In this document: in pieces, positions 1 to 8,991 of the stretch
How the letters are laid out: each line of letters opens with the position of its first letter
Position numbering within the stretch: position 1 is the stretch's first letter
NCBI RefSeq assembly: GCF_002770595.1
Contig: NZ_CP022986.1
Coordinates: forward strand, 496,001 to 560,000
Reading direction: 5' to 3'
Length of the DNA: 64,000 nt
Source of the DNA: Chryseobacterium camelliae
GTDB taxonomy: Bacteria; Bacteroidota; Bacteroidia; Flavobacteriales; Weeksellaceae
Position numbers and translations under genes: made by a program
The notes under the pieces: generated by a model
Seen by the model: the letters and a program-made list of their open reading frames with translations, nothing else
Told to the model about the DNA's origin: nothing
The model's database searches: none

Positions 1-261
1 AAGGGTGAATCCATGGTTTCATCCACAACCAACGGAATAACCACCACACAAATCCAGTCTGCATCCAGAGATATAGATAAGGATGCCATCCAGCGTTTTA
101 ACTTTGGCTTGGGACTTGGACTGGGATATTACTTTACGGATCATTTAGGAGTCAATGCAAGATATGTGAACAGTCTTACCCATATCTACAAAGATACTCC
201 TGTAGGACAAAACCCGAATACCAACAGAGTATTCCAGTTAGGATTAAATTATAAATTCTAA
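1..261 (+). CDS. Outer membrane beta-barrel protein, C-terminal part (5' end outside window)
   Basis: The frame is open to base 1, so the Met at base 13 is internal and the gene begins upstream. The visible 87 residues contain alternating hydrophobic and aromatic stretches (LGLGLGYYF, GVNARYVNSL) and end in a strand with terminal Phe (QLGLNYKF). Such a C-terminal beta-signal is typical of outer membrane barrels recognised by the BAM complex. It probably belongs to the OmpA-like or porin-type eight-stranded barrel family common in Flavobacteriia. No ligand can be inferred from this fragment. It ends at a strong hairpin terminator shared with the convergent purF. Confidence 0.7.
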   Translation, partial: KGESMVSSTTNGITTTQIQSASRDIDKDAIQRFNFGLGLGLGYYFTDHLGVNARYVNSLTHIYKDTPVGQNPNTNRVFQLGLNYKF

Positions 262-295
262 TCAACTCTAAAGATACCCAATTAACCTTTTATAA

Positions 296-330
296 AAATC
301 CGGATCTGCCTATTTTGCAGATCCGGATTT
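296..330. terminator. Bidirectional rho-independent terminator
   Basis: A perfect 14-bp inverted repeat (arms 296-309 and 317-330, 7-nt loop) is flanked by A/T runs on both sides. It lies between the barrel gene (+) and purF (-), so it probably serves both. Confidence 0.9.
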
Positions 331-359
331 TAATTATTATCATCAACCTGAATCAGGTT

Positions 360-1853
360 TTAAAAAAGTTCAACTTCCTCTCCTTTTCCTACCGGATACT
401 TTTCTGTAAAGCATCCGAAGCAGTGGTCTGAAGATCCCAGGATTTCCTTCAGGTTATCCGTGCTCAGGAATTCAAGAGAATCTACGCCCAGATAATCTCT
501 AAGTTCTTCCGTGGTCATATTGGCGGAAATCAGGTCATCTTTTGACGGAGTATCGATTCCAAGGTAACATGGTGCGATAATCGGCGGCGATACACTTCTG
601 AAGTGGATTTCTTTGACGCCGGCTTCCTTAAGGATTTTAACAAGCCTTTTGGAAGTGGTACCCCGTACGATGGAATCATCAATGATAACCACCCTTTTAT
701 CTTTGATCTCAGAAATAATAGGATTCAGCTTCAGGTTGACTACCCTTTCCCTCATTTCCTGGGTCGGAACGATAAAGCTCCTTCCGATATACCTGTTCTT
801 AATCAGGACAGGCCGGAACGGTATTCCTGATGCTTTGGAAAAACCGATTGCCGCAGGAACGCCGGAGTCCGGAACTCCGATTACCACATCAGCTTCCACC
901 GGTGCCTGGTGCCAGATTTTCTCCCCGGATTTCTCCCGGATTTCATATACATTGATGTTCTCCAGGGTGGAATCGGGCCTGGCAAAATAAATATATTCAA
1001 ATGAACATATCCTCTGCCGCCCTTTTTCGCTCACCATATAAGAATGCAGTTTACCCGGTTCATTTTCATTGGTGTAAATGATTTCTCCCGGTAAAATGTC
1101 ACGTACGTACTGAGCTCCTACCGCATCCAGCGCTACGGATTCAGAAGCAACCACATATGATTTCTCATCAATCGCTCCTAAAACCAGAGGACGGATCCCG
1201 TTGAAATCCCTGAACGCAAAAAATTTATTCCTCGTCATCCCTACCACGGAATAGGCACCCTGGATTTTTTCCATGGTGATTTTAATTGCAGCGCGAAGTC
1301 CGAGGTCAAGGTTTTTCTGGATCAGTCTCAGGATTACTTCAGAGTCTGAAGTGGCACGGAAGACGACGCCTTCCGCTTCCAGTTCTGCTTTAAGTTCCTT
1401 GGCATTCGTCAGGTTACCGTTGTGGGCAATAGAAAGGATGATCTGGTCGTATTCATTTTTGGCAAAAAACGGCTGGAAATTATATTTCTTCTTATCTCCT
1501 GCTGTTGTATACCTTGTATGTCCGATGGCAGAGTTCCCCATATAGGCTTCAGGGTCCTGAATTTCTTTATAAACATCCAGTACAAGGCCTTCATCTTTCA
1601 GGTTGGTAATTCTTCCGTTTTTTAAAACCGAAATACCACAGGCTTCCTGGCCTCTGTGCTGTAGTGCAAAGAGCCCGAATTGTGAGAGGGAAAATGTATC
1701 AAGATCATTATCCGAATACATTCCGAAGATCCCGCATTCTTCATTAGGGGCATCCAGTCTCTCCTCTTCCTGAGTCCTGAAAAGATTCCGTCCGTAAGGC
1801 TGATCTTTAAACTGTTTTAAATATTCACTTTTATGAATGTCTAAACTTTCCAT
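360..1853 (-). CDS. purF: Amidophosphoribosyltransferase
   Basis: This enzyme catalyses the first committed step of purine synthesis: PRPP plus glutamine gives 5-phosphoribosylamine. The class II glutaminase domain starts at Cys40 (NEECGIFG), the expected N-terminal nucleophile, so about 39 residues should be removed as a propeptide; this is longer than the roughly 11 residues of the Bacillus enzyme. The PRPP site is visible as VVIIDDSIVRGTTS. Cysteines in ICSFEYIYF and the C-terminal DHCFGCF resemble the iron-sulfur ligands of the Bacillus-type enzyme. Its length (497 aa) is normal. purC lies 131 bp upstream on the same strand, and a TAAATTTG box at 1911-1918 may give purF its own promoter. 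Confidence 0.96.
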   Translation of the reverse strand: MESLDIHKSEYLKQFKDQPYGRNLFRTQEEERLDAPNEECGIFGMYSDNDLDTFSLSQFGLFALQHRGQEACGISVLKNGRITNLKDEGLVLDVYKEIQDPEAYMGNSAIGHTRYTTAGDKKKYNFQPFFAKNEYDQIILSIAHNGNLTNAKELKAELEAEGVVFRATSDSEVILRLIQKNLDLGLRAAIKITMEKIQGAYSVVGMTRNKFFAFRDFNGIRPLVLGAIDEKSYVVASESVALDAVGAQYVRDILPGEIIYTNENEPGKLHSYMVSEKGRQRICSFEYIYFARPDSTLENINVYEIREKSGEKIWHQAPVEADVVIGVPDSGVPAAIGFSKASGIPFRPVLIKNRYIGRSFIVPTQEMRERVVNLKLNPIISEIKDKRVVIIDDSIVRGTTSKRLVKILKEAGVKEIHFRSVSPPIIAPCYLGIDTPSKDDLISANMTTEELRDYLGVDSLEFLSTDNLKEILGSSDHCFGCFTEKYPVGKGEEVELF

Positions 1854-1910
1854 TTTTTCTATATGTTAGAAGTTACATATTAGATGCCTCAACGGCGGCT
1901 AAGTTAACTT

Positions 1911-1918
1911 CAAATTTA
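1911..1918 (-). promoter_or_regulatory. Possible -7 box (TAAATTTG) for purF
   Basis: It matches the Bacteroidota TAnnTTTG consensus on the minus strand, 58 bp upstream of the purF start codon. No good TTTG lies 19 bp further upstream, so support is moderate. Confidence 0.4.
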
Positions 1919-1984
1919 ATTTTGTTTGATGAACGGGTCCGTTCGGTGCTGAAGATCAGCTGTTATATCCGTATGGGTACCAGA

Positions 1985-2707
1985 TTATTGAGCCAACAGA
2001 TTTTTCAGCCTGTTGTAAATCTCCACATAGGCTTCCGTTACTTCCCCAAGATCCCTTCTGAAACGGTCTTTGTCCAGTTTTTTCATGGTATCTTTATCCC
2101 ACAACCTGCAGGTATCCGGAGAGATTTCATCTGCAAGGATGATCTGTCCGTCTGAAGTTTTACCTAATTCAATTTTAAAATCTACCAGGATAATGTTGAT
2201 CTGGTCAAAAAGATCGATCAGGATTTCATTGATCTGTCCGGTAAGCTGGTACATCTCGGCAAGTTCCTCATAGGTAGCAGCACCCAGGAAAACGGCATGG
2301 TGGTCATTGATCAGCGGATCCCCCAATTCATCTTTCTTATAACAGATATCGAATATGGTTACCGGCGACTTGATTCCTTCTTCCACACCCAGCCTCTGAG
2401 CCATACTTCCGGCAGAATAGTTCCTTACTACCATTTCCAATGGAATGATAGATACTTTTTTTACCAGCTGCTCTCTCTCATCAAGCTGCTTGATGAAATG
2501 GGTTTTAACTCCTTTGGCATTTAAGTATTCAAAAATCAAAGTTGTGATGGCATTGTTCATTTCCCCTTTCAGATCCACCTGTCCTTTCTTCTGAGCGTTA
2601 AATGCTGTAGCATCGTCTTTGAAGCGTACGATTACTTCATCAGGATTATCAGTAGCAAATACCTGTTTTGCTTTACCTTCATACAACATTTCTTTTTTTT
2701 GACTCAT
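1985..2707 (-). CDS. purC: Phosphoribosylaminoimidazole-succinocarboxamide synthase
   Basis: SAICAR synthase is an ATP-dependent purine pathway ligase joining CAIR and aspartate. Family motifs are visible: YEGKAK at residues 9-14, [13 protein letters not shown] near residue 90, and [12 protein letters not shown] near residue 195. Its 240 residues match the bacterial single-domain form. The start lies only 12 bp downstream of the DUF3307 stop codon, and I see no TAnnTTTG box in that gap, so purC is probably transcribed from the promoter ahead of satD. This links a purine enzyme to the SatD/DUF3307 pair. Confidence 0.96.
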   Translation of the reverse strand: MSQKKEMLYEGKAKQVFATDNPDEVIVRFKDDATAFNAQKKGQVDLKGEMNNAITTLIFEYLNAKGVKTHFIKQLDEREQLVKKVSIIPLEMVVRNYSAGSMAQRLGVEEGIKSPVTIFDICYKKDELGDPLINDHHAVFLGAATYEELAEMYQLTGQINEILIDLFDQINIILVDFKIELGKTSDGQIILADEISPDTCRLWDKDTMKKLDKDRFRRDLGEVTEAYVEIYNRLKNLLAQ

Positions 2708-2719
2708 AATTTTACTTTT

Positions 2720-3439
2720 CTAGATTGTCGTTAGATTTATTGATTGTTTTATTACAATTCCCGTTAAAACGGCCAGCCCGAAGCTGAGGAGCGTACCGAT
2801 AAGCACGTATTCCGTAAGTTTTCTCTGTTTGGCCTGGGCCAGGTCGCTGAACCTGAATACAGATTTCGCCGCCACCATAAAACCTACGCCTTCCCAATGG
2901 TTTACCATAATAAAAGTAAAAACCAGGAGGCGTTCCAGGTAGCCGATGTATTTTCCTGCATTGCTTAAAGATTCGGTCTGCAGGTGGTCTTTCGTATCCG
3001 GGACCGGAGTCCAGGAAGACAGAAGTATTTTGATGAAAACAGATGCTGGTGCCGTTAAAAATAAAGCAGCAGCAATAATTTTCAGCAATTCTCTATTCAT
3101 CAGGGTGTTGATGCTGAATTCGCCGAAGTTCCAGGAGAATCCGGCAATAACCAGGATATGCAATATCTGGTCTGCGAAAAACCAGCGCTTCCTGGTTTTG
3201 ATGGTCTGAAAGCTCAGTTTGCAGGCATCAATAATAAAATGGGAAAAGCCGTTCAGTAACGCAACCCACCAAAGATCTGCATCCCAGAGAAAAATAAAGC
3301 TTAGAATGGTATGCAGCAGTACATGAATATAGAGATAACGGCTTTTTAACTGATGATTTTCTTTGTCCCGTACCCATGAATCCGGCTGCAGAACAAAGTC
3401 TCCGAGTAAATGGGCCAATATGAGTGGAGTAAAAATCAT
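2720..3439 (-). CDS. DUF3307 integral membrane protein (SatD partner)
   Basis: A 239-residue polytopic membrane protein with about six hydrophobic segments. I chose the ATG at 3439, one base after the satD stop (TAA-C-ATG), because the protein then begins MIFTPLILAHLLGDFVLQ, as DUF3307 members do; a TTG 15 bp further up is possible. Polar residues sit in or near the membrane in a regular pattern: H10, D14, H39, H43, H67, D71, D90 and H94. A second conserved block follows near residues 163-220 (GKYIGYLER, then AAKSVFRFSDL and EYVLIGTLLSF). The His/Asp pattern could form a metal or catalytic site in the bilayer; this is inference, since the family has no established activity that I know of. Confidence 0.85.
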   Translation of the reverse strand: MIFTPLILAHLLGDFVLQPDSWVRDKENHQLKSRYLYIHVLLHTILSFIFLWDADLWWVALLNGFSHFIIDACKLSFQTIKTRKRWFFADQILHILVIAGFSWNFGEFSINTLMNRELLKIIAAALFLTAPASVFIKILLSSWTPVPDTKDHLQTESLSNAGKYIGYLERLLVFTFIMVNHWEGVGFMVAAKSVFRFSDLAQAKQRKLTEYVLIGTLLSFGLAVLTGIVIKQSINLTTI

Positions 3440-3440
3440 G

Positions 3441-4046
3441 TTAGAGTTCTGCAATTTTCTTTTTGAAATACTGGTTGGTTTCTACGATCAGGTCATAATG
3501 TGCCCTTTTCAGCCTCTGGCTTACCGAGGACTGGGAAATAGCAAATTTCCTGGCTAGGTCTTCCTGCGTGCTGCTGTTGTTCATAATCATCTCATGGATG
3601 ATTTCCGAAGTAGCTACCGTCCAGCTGTCAAAATCTTTGGATGACCATTTCAGGAGGATATTCAGATCGCGGTTAACAGAATCGCTGGAGGTTTTAATAG
3701 CCACAGTGCAGCCGTCTTTTTTAAGCTCGTCCAGCAGCCTGCCGGAATTGATATAGGCAGTCCCGTTGGATTCCGTAATCTTTCCTGCTGAATAATTCTC
3801 TTCCCCGATGCCGATGGCAATCCTTACATCCAGGTTTTCCTGACTTCTGATTAATGATTTGATGGCCAGAAACCGCCAGAACGCATCATCTATACCGCAT
3901 TTGAGCTGGAATTCATCTCCTCTGTAGATCTCCCATGCGTCCGGTGCATTTCCCCAATGTTGCAGAAGATCTTTCAGCCTGGTAATCCAAACTTCTGTCT
4001 CTGCCTGTTGCGAATTTATAATATCACCGGTAATGACCGCTATCAT
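3441..4046 (-). CDS. SatD family protein with C-terminal HTH
   Basis: This 201-residue protein matches the SatD family, named after an acid-tolerance gene of Streptococcus mutans and biochemically obscure. The N-terminal region (about 1-125) opens with AVITGDIINS (Asp8), then YRGDEFQL (42-46 = RGDEF), a helix, then DVRIAIGIGE (73-82) and a conserved NGTAYINSGRLLD block. The order resembles a GGDEF/nucleotidyl-cyclase palm domain: metal Asp, GGDEF turn, then the SIG strand. Residues 158-185 form a helix-turn-helix (STQEDLARKFAISQSSVSQRLKRA). The gene heads an apparent operon with DUF3307 and purC, and a TATATTTG box ends only 4 bp before its ATG. The cyclase-like reading is my inference from motif order. 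Confidence 0.8.
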   Translation of the reverse strand: MIAVITGDIINSQQAETEVWITRLKDLLQHWGNAPDAWEIYRGDEFQLKCGIDDAFWRFLAIKSLIRSQENLDVRIAIGIGEENYSAGKITESNGTAYINSGRLLDELKKDGCTVAIKTSSDSVNRDLNILLKWSSKDFDSWTVATSEIIHEMIMNNSSTQEDLARKFAISQSSVSQRLKRAHYDLIVETNQYFKKKIAEL

Positions 4047-4050
4047 GATG

Positions 4051-4058
4051 CAAATATA
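4051..4058 (-). promoter_or_regulatory. -7 promoter box (TATATTTG) of the satD-DUF3307-purC operon
   Basis: It is a perfect TAnnTTTG match on the minus strand. Only 4 bp separate it from the satD ATG, so the transcript would be leaderless or nearly so. Confidence 0.6.
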
Positions 4059-4234
4059 AGCATATTTACTTATATATAAAATATTTTATCAAGAAGGCGT
4101 ATAGAAAAACATAATCACCCGTACTTCTTCTATCAATGATTCAAGATAGATCAGAAAAATATGAATTATCTTCAGGATTTCAAATCTCTTTCAATGGAGG
4201 GTTTAAATGGGAACTGTGGTATTAAATCAATAAA

Positions 4235-4268
4235 AATCCTGATTAGCACAACCGCAATGATCAGGATT
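4235..4268 (-). terminator. Terminator of the DUF3347 gene
   Basis: 9-bp perfect arms (4235-4243 and 4260-4268) with a 16-nt loop, followed by a T run on the minus strand. The rest of the 245-bp gap 4047-4291 shows nothing besides the satD promoter. Confidence 0.6.
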
Positions 4269-4291
4269 ACTTGTATTTTTAAAAGTAAGGA

Positions 4292-4765
4292 CTACTTAAT
4301 CGTACTTTTCACTGTTCCGCAGGTCAGCATGGAACTTCCGTAATACGGATTCACAATTTTTTCTTCGTTGCTCAGCCAGCCTGCTTCTGCCATAGGGCAA
4401 TACTGCAGGTATACAGGCTTTTCGGAAAAGCTGAACTGCCTTGATAAAGCGTACATATCGTCTGAAAGATGGTGGAATATTTCCCTTTGTGACGATATAT
4501 TTCCCGTTTTTGCAATGCCCGCAGCCTCATTTTTTAATGTAGCCAGGTTCTTTACAGGTATGGTATTGTTTTTCACCGTTGAAGCGGTCTGAACAAATTC
4601 AGAAGCTGATTTTGCTGCTTTACCGGCATCATCGGAAGCCAGTGCAGCTTTAATGGCAATATAATTCTGGTACAACTTTGAAACCTGCGCATCCTTTTTC
4701 TTCTGCGCTGCTGCAAAGCTCATTGCCAGTATGGTAAAAGTTGCTGTAATGATCTGTTTTTTCAT
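4292..4765 (-). CDS. Secreted DUF3347 domain protein
   Basis: This 157-residue protein has a signal peptide (residues 1-20, ending FAAAQ). The mature part matches DUF3347: a helical region (LYQNYIAIKAALASDDAGKAAKSA), then YLQYCPMA at about residue 122 and NPYYGSSMLTCG near the C-terminus. The Cys, Met and Asn residues of the last two motifs are reminiscent of periplasmic metal-handling proteins, and DUF3347 also occurs attached to CusB-type efflux proteins. A role in copper or other metal handling is therefore plausible but unproven. The TonB-dependent receptor lies 51 bp upstream on the same strand, so the two may be co-transcribed. Confidence 0.8.
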   Translation of the reverse strand: MKKQIITATFTILAMSFAAAQKKKDAQVSKLYQNYIAIKAALASDDAGKAAKSASEFVQTASTVKNNTIPVKNLATLKNEAAGIAKTGNISSQREIFHHLSDDMYALSRQFSFSEKPVYLQYCPMAEAGWLSNEEKIVNPYYGSSMLTCGTVKSTIK

Positions 4766-4816
4766 TGTATGATACTCATGAGGCCAAACGCCTATAGACG
4801 CAGGCTGATTGATATT

Positions 4817-7021
4817 TTATTTAATTCTGAACTCAAGCTTTACATTAAAAAACCTTCCGGTAAGCCGCACCGGGACAGGGTACATCAGGCTGGTGGTAGC
4901 ATCGGTAATCCATTGGTTGGATACGGTATTCCTGATGTTGAATGCATTGAATACCTGAACACCTAGTGTAAGTTCTTCAAAATTCCCCCAGAAGCCGTAT
5001 GCTTTGTCTTTGCTTTTAGGATCAATGAATACTTTGGAAAGCCCGATATCCACCCTTTTGTATGACGGAAGGGTTTTCTGGTACGTATACGGATTGGTAA
5101 ATACAGGTGCTCCGGTCGGAAGTCCCATAGCGTATACCAGCGTCAGGTTAACCCGCATGGACGGAAATTTCGGCATATAATCCTGGTAAAACATAGCAAA
5201 TCTGAATCTCTGATCCGTAGGCCTCGGGATATCGCCCTGTCCGTTGATATTCTCAAACACCCTGGCATAGCTGGCCGAAAGCCAGGAATCCACTCCCGGT
5301 ACGAATTCCCCGAATAGCCGGGTATCAATACCATACGCATATCCGGTGGCATTGTTTTTCCCTGTATACCGGATCCTTACGTTGTCCATATAATACGGGA
5401 TCAGGTTGTCCATTTTTTTATAGTAGGCTTCAGTAGTCAGCTTAAACGGCCGGTCATACATCTGAAACTCGTAGTCATTGGCCATGATGACCTGAATGGA
5501 ACGCTGGGACTTGATATTGCTGTTAAAGTTTCCTTCCAGGTCTTTGATTTCCTTGTAAAAAGGAGCCTGGTAATAGATTCCTCCGGAAAGCCTGAACAGC
5601 ATATCCGTATCCCAGTCCGGCTTGATGGCAAACTGCGCTCTCGGGGAGAAGATGGTTTCATTATTGAAGCTCCAGTGAGCAACCCTTGCTCCGGCATTCA
5701 CAAAAACCTTGCTCGCACCCCAGAAAAACTTCTGTGAATACTGGGCATAGGCCGATAATCGCGTCGGCTGGATATGGTTGTTTCCGGCAATACTGTAGAA
5801 CAGTTTAAGGTCGGAAATATTGCCAAGCCTCGGATCGTCTACCGGAATCGGAGTGCTGTAACCGGCAGAATCTACCAGCTTCCATTCATTCGTAAGGTCT
5901 TTCAGGTTTTCCTTCTCATATTTGAATCCCACCTCAATATCCGTATTCACATTAGGAGAAAACCGGGTTCGGAACTGGGTTCCGTACGTCCTGACGAACA
6001 GGTCGTTCCTGGCACTTTCAATCTGACCACCCGCATCGTACGAGGTTACAGGGTTTCCGGTAATAGGATCAAAGGTCTGAAGGATATAGGCAGAGGCGAT
6101 GGAATAATATTCACGCTCACGGTTCTGGTACGCAAAGCTGTCCAGCGTAAACCTCCATTTGTCAGAAGGCTTATAATTCATGGAGAAGGTCCCCATCATA
6201 TTTTTATACTTGTCATCTTCGCGGCCGGCATAGTTTACCGTGACATTAATCGGCCTCTGAAGCGATCCGAAGTCCACACTTCTTTCCTTTGGGATCATCT
6301 CATAATCATTCTTGGAATAATATCCGATGAATGACATGGTAAATTTCGGGCTGAGATGATAATTGATATAGGACTGGAAGTCATAATACTTAGGATTGAA
6401 ATCCGTATCTTCATTCAATGTATTGAGGACCAGGTTGGTATTCCTGTACCTTCCGGAAAATATAGCGGTAAGCTTTTTGTTTTCCGAAGCGAACCCGGTC
6501 GTCAGGCGTCCGCCGATCAAACTTCCCTCCCCGGAAACTTCGAATTTTTCCGGCTCACGGTAATAAATATTCAGTGCAGAAGACATTTTATCACCGTATC
6601 TCGGTTCAAAACCTCCAGCAGAGAAGTTAACGGTTGACACCATATCAGGGTTGATAATACTGAGTCCCTCCTGCTGTGAATTCCGGATCAGGAAAGGACG
6701 GTAAATCTCAATATCATTAATATAGATCAGGTTTTCGTCATAGTTTCCACCACGCACCATATACTGGGAAGAAAGTTCCGTATTGGAGTTAACGGAAGGA
6801 AGGGTCTTGATTATCCCTTCGATCCCTCCCGAAATACTGGCCACATTCTGAGCGTCCTTCGCCGAAATTTTCACCGTCGTTATATCCGTGGTCTGTCCGG
6901 TGACTTTTTTCTGGAAAACAACCTCCTCAATATCGGTTACTTTTGCGGTATCTCTTTTTTTAGTCTGGGAGAACACCAGTACGGGAACCATAAGGCTTAG
7001 CGGTAAAACTAGTTTTTTCAA
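4817..7021 (-). CDS. TonB-dependent outer membrane receptor
   Basis: 734 residues with a signal peptide (1-19, VLVFSQ). A plug domain at about 45-160 contains GGIEGIIKTLPSVNS, QYMVRGGNYDENLIYINDIEIYRPF and GGFEPRYGDKMSSALNI. A 22-strand type beta-barrel follows and ends in the FFNVKLEFRIK strand. There is no N-terminal carboxypeptidase-regulatory-like domain, unlike SusC proteins, and no SusD partner nearby, so a polysaccharide-uptake locus is unlikely. The downstream DUF3347 protein could hint at metal uptake, but the substrate cannot be read from the sequence. kdsA lies 44 bp upstream on the same strand. Confidence 0.93.
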   Translation of the reverse strand: MKKLVLPLSLMVPVLVFSQTKKRDTAKVTDIEEVVFQKKVTGQTTDITTVKISAKDAQNVASISGGIEGIIKTLPSVNSNTELSSQYMVRGGNYDENLIYINDIEIYRPFLIRNSQQEGLSIINPDMVSTVNFSAGGFEPRYGDKMSSALNIYYREPEKFEVSGEGSLIGGRLTTGFASENKKLTAIFSGRYRNTNLVLNTLNEDTDFNPKYYDFQSYINYHLSPKFTMSFIGYYSKNDYEMIPKERSVDFGSLQRPINVTVNYAGREDDKYKNMMGTFSMNYKPSDKWRFTLDSFAYQNREREYYSIASAYILQTFDPITGNPVTSYDAGGQIESARNDLFVRTYGTQFRTRFSPNVNTDIEVGFKYEKENLKDLTNEWKLVDSAGYSTPIPVDDPRLGNISDLKLFYSIAGNNHIQPTRLSAYAQYSQKFFWGASKVFVNAGARVAHWSFNNETIFSPRAQFAIKPDWDTDMLFRLSGGIYYQAPFYKEIKDLEGNFNSNIKSQRSIQVIMANDYEFQMYDRPFKLTTEAYYKKMDNLIPYYMDNVRIRYTGKNNATGYAYGIDTRLFGEFVPGVDSWLSASYARVFENINGQGDIPRPTDQRFRFAMFYQDYMPKFPSMRVNLTLVYAMGLPTGAPVFTNPYTYQKTLPSYKRVDIGLSKVFIDPKSKDKAYGFWGNFEELTLGVQVFNAFNIRNTVSNQWITDATTSLMYPVPVRLTGRFFNVKLEFRIK

Positions 7022-7065
7022 AAGAAATGTTTTAAGAATTTCTAAAATTAAGTAATTTTTAACAA

Positions 7066-7875
7066 TTACAAAATCGATTCTCTAATTCTTGTCAATTTTT
7101 GTAACAAATCTTCTAATAAATCCAGCCTTAACATATTGGCTCCGTCTGATAGGGCCGTTTCCGGTGTAGGATGCGTTTCAATGAAAATCCCGTCTGCTCC
7201 TACAGCAATTCCCGCTTTGGCTACGGTTTCAATGAGATCCGGCCTTCCTCCGGTAACGCCTGAGCTCTGGTTAGGCTGCTGTAAGGAATGGGTGACATCC
7301 AGGATCACGGGAGCGTATTCCCTCATGGTAGGAATTCCGCGGTAATCCACGATAAGGTCGGTATAGCCGAATGAATTTCCCCGTTCGATGATCGCTACTT
7401 TATGATTATCGGAATCCGTTACTTTCTGTACGGCAAATTTCATGGATTCCGGAGACAGGAACTGTCCTTTCTTAAGGGTTACGCATTTTCCGGTTTTGGC
7501 AGCCGCTACCAGAAGGTCTGTCTGACGTACCAGAAATGCCGGGATCTGCAACACATCTACATATTGCGCTGCCAGAGCCGCATGCTCATTCTCATGGATA
7601 TCGGTTGTCGTAGGAATATTAAAAGTCTCGCCCACTTTTTTCAGAATCTCAAGCGATTTCTCTTCTCCTATGGATGTAAAAGAATCCACACGGCTGCGGT
7701 TGGCTTTTTTAAAGCTTCCCTTGAATATATAAGGAATTTGATACTTATCGGTGATCTGAATTACTTTTTCGGCAATCCTCAATGCCATATCCTCGCCTTC
7801 TATAATGCATGGGCCGGCGATCAGGAAAAAGTTTTTGGAATCTTTGTGACGGATGTTATCTAAATACTGGATCAT
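7066..7875 (-). CDS. kdsA: 3-deoxy-8-phosphooctulonate (Kdo-8-P) synthase
   Basis: It condenses phosphoenolpyruvate with arabinose 5-phosphate to give Kdo-8-phosphate for the lipopolysaccharide inner core. The 269-residue TIM-barrel enzyme shows FLIAGPCIIEG near the N-terminus, the family motif FKKANRSR, TLKKGQF and GADGIFIETHPTPETALSDG near the C-terminus. Its length is normal for the family. kdsB, which activates Kdo with CTP, is also in this window but 25 kb away. Confidence 0.96.
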   Translation of the reverse strand: MIQYLDNIRHKDSKNFFLIAGPCIIEGEDMALRIAEKVIQITDKYQIPYIFKGSFKKANRSRVDSFTSIGEEKSLEILKKVGETFNIPTTTDIHENEHAALAAQYVDVLQIPAFLVRQTDLLVAAAKTGKCVTLKKGQFLSPESMKFAVQKVTDSDNHKVAIIERGNSFGYTDLIVDYRGIPTMREYAPVILDVTHSLQQPNQSSGVTGGRPDLIETVAKAGIAVGADGIFIETHPTPETALSDGANMLRLDLLEDLLQKLTRIRESIL

Positions 7876-8014
7876 TTTTATTGTAATTAAAAAGTTCAGT
7901 AAAATTACTGGAAAAATTATACACTAGGAAATTAATTTCCTGGGGGTGGTGATATCATGCTCATACTCAATATTTACAGGTCAGCAATTTCCCGGAATTG
8001 TGTATCTTTATGGT

Positions 8015-8920
8015 ATGAAACCCAAAGAAACATTATCGGAATTTTATGCTTTGCACGGGCAGGAACATGCAAAGTCCGGGCAGTTTAATGTGTATCGGAG
8101 GGAAGACTTTACCTGCAGCCGGCAGCTTGATCCGGTGTACCGGAGGGACTTTTATAAAATCTCATTGATTGCTGAAGGAACAGGCGTCATCCATTATGCA
8201 GATCAGTCGGTTAAGGTTGAACAGCCTGCGCTTACTTTCATGAATCCGCTCATACCCTATTCCTGGGAACCGGGATCTGAAAGACAAACGGGCTACTTCT
8301 GTATTTTCACGGATGATTTCGTCAATGGATCGTTAAAAAATGAAAGCCTTTCCCAGTCTACTCTGTTTAAAGCAGGCGGAAACCATGTCTTTTTTCCTGA
8401 TGAAACCTCCCTGAAAATTGTACAGGCTACTTTTGAACATATGATGCATGAAGTAGAGTCAGGATATTCTCATAAATATGAGCTTGTCCGCAATTATGTA
8501 CAGATTATTATGCACGAGGCGATCAAAATGCAGCCTTCAGACCGGGAATACCCTCATGCTAATGCCTCGGAGCGTATCAGCTCATTATTCCTGGAGCTGC
8601 TGGACCGGCAGTTTTCCATCGATGCGCCACACCAGACCATAGCCCTCAAAAATGCCAATGAATTTGCGGCACAGCTGAATATCCATACCAATCATTTAAA
8701 CAGGGCCTTAAAGGAAACCACAGGAAAAACAACTACCCGTCTGATTTCGGAACGCTTGGTCAGGGAGGCTAAGTCGTTACTACAGTTCAGTCACTGGAAT
8801 GTCAGTGAAATAGCTTATTGCCTGGGGTTTGACTATTCTTCCAACTTTATTGTGTTCTTTAAAAGGCAGACCGGCGAGTCGCCCAACCAGTTCAGGAGTA
8901 AGATTGTTTCAATTTCATAA
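8015..8920 (+). CDS. AraC family transcriptional regulator
   Basis: A 301-residue cytoplasmic regulator. I start it at the ATG at 8015 (MKPKETLSEFYALHG) because the 23 residues upstream in frame do not resemble the family. The N-terminal half (about 20-140) is a cupin-like sensor (LIAEGTGVIHYADQSVKV, LTFMNPLIPYSWEPGS). The C-terminal 100 residues hold two HTH motifs, including LNIHTNHLNRALKETTGK and NVSEIAYCLGFDYSSNFIVFFKRQTGESPNQFR. It lies directly upstream of and in line with the SDR gene, its likely target. The cupin ligand is unknown. Confidence 0.9.
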   Translation: MKPKETLSEFYALHGQEHAKSGQFNVYRREDFTCSRQLDPVYRRDFYKISLIAEGTGVIHYADQSVKVEQPALTFMNPLIPYSWEPGSERQTGYFCIFTDDFVNGSLKNESLSQSTLFKAGGNHVFFPDETSLKIVQATFEHMMHEVESGYSHKYELVRNYVQIIMHEAIKMQPSDREYPHANASERISSLFLELLDRQFSIDAPHQTIALKNANEFAAQLNIHTNHLNRALKETTGKTTTRLISERLVREAKSLLQFSHWNVSEIAYCLGFDYSSNFIVFFKRQTGESPNQFRSKIVSIS

Positions 8921-8991
8921 TTTCCTGTTTGTTTCAAATATTCCTTTTATCCTTCAGATCCTGAACTTTGTTCTTATAAAATCACAGGATT

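Noticed and set aside
4161..4343. A 60-residue plus-strand frame between satD and the DUF3347 gene
   Set aside because: It runs through a terminator hairpin and into the DUF3347 gene on the other strand, with no family match.
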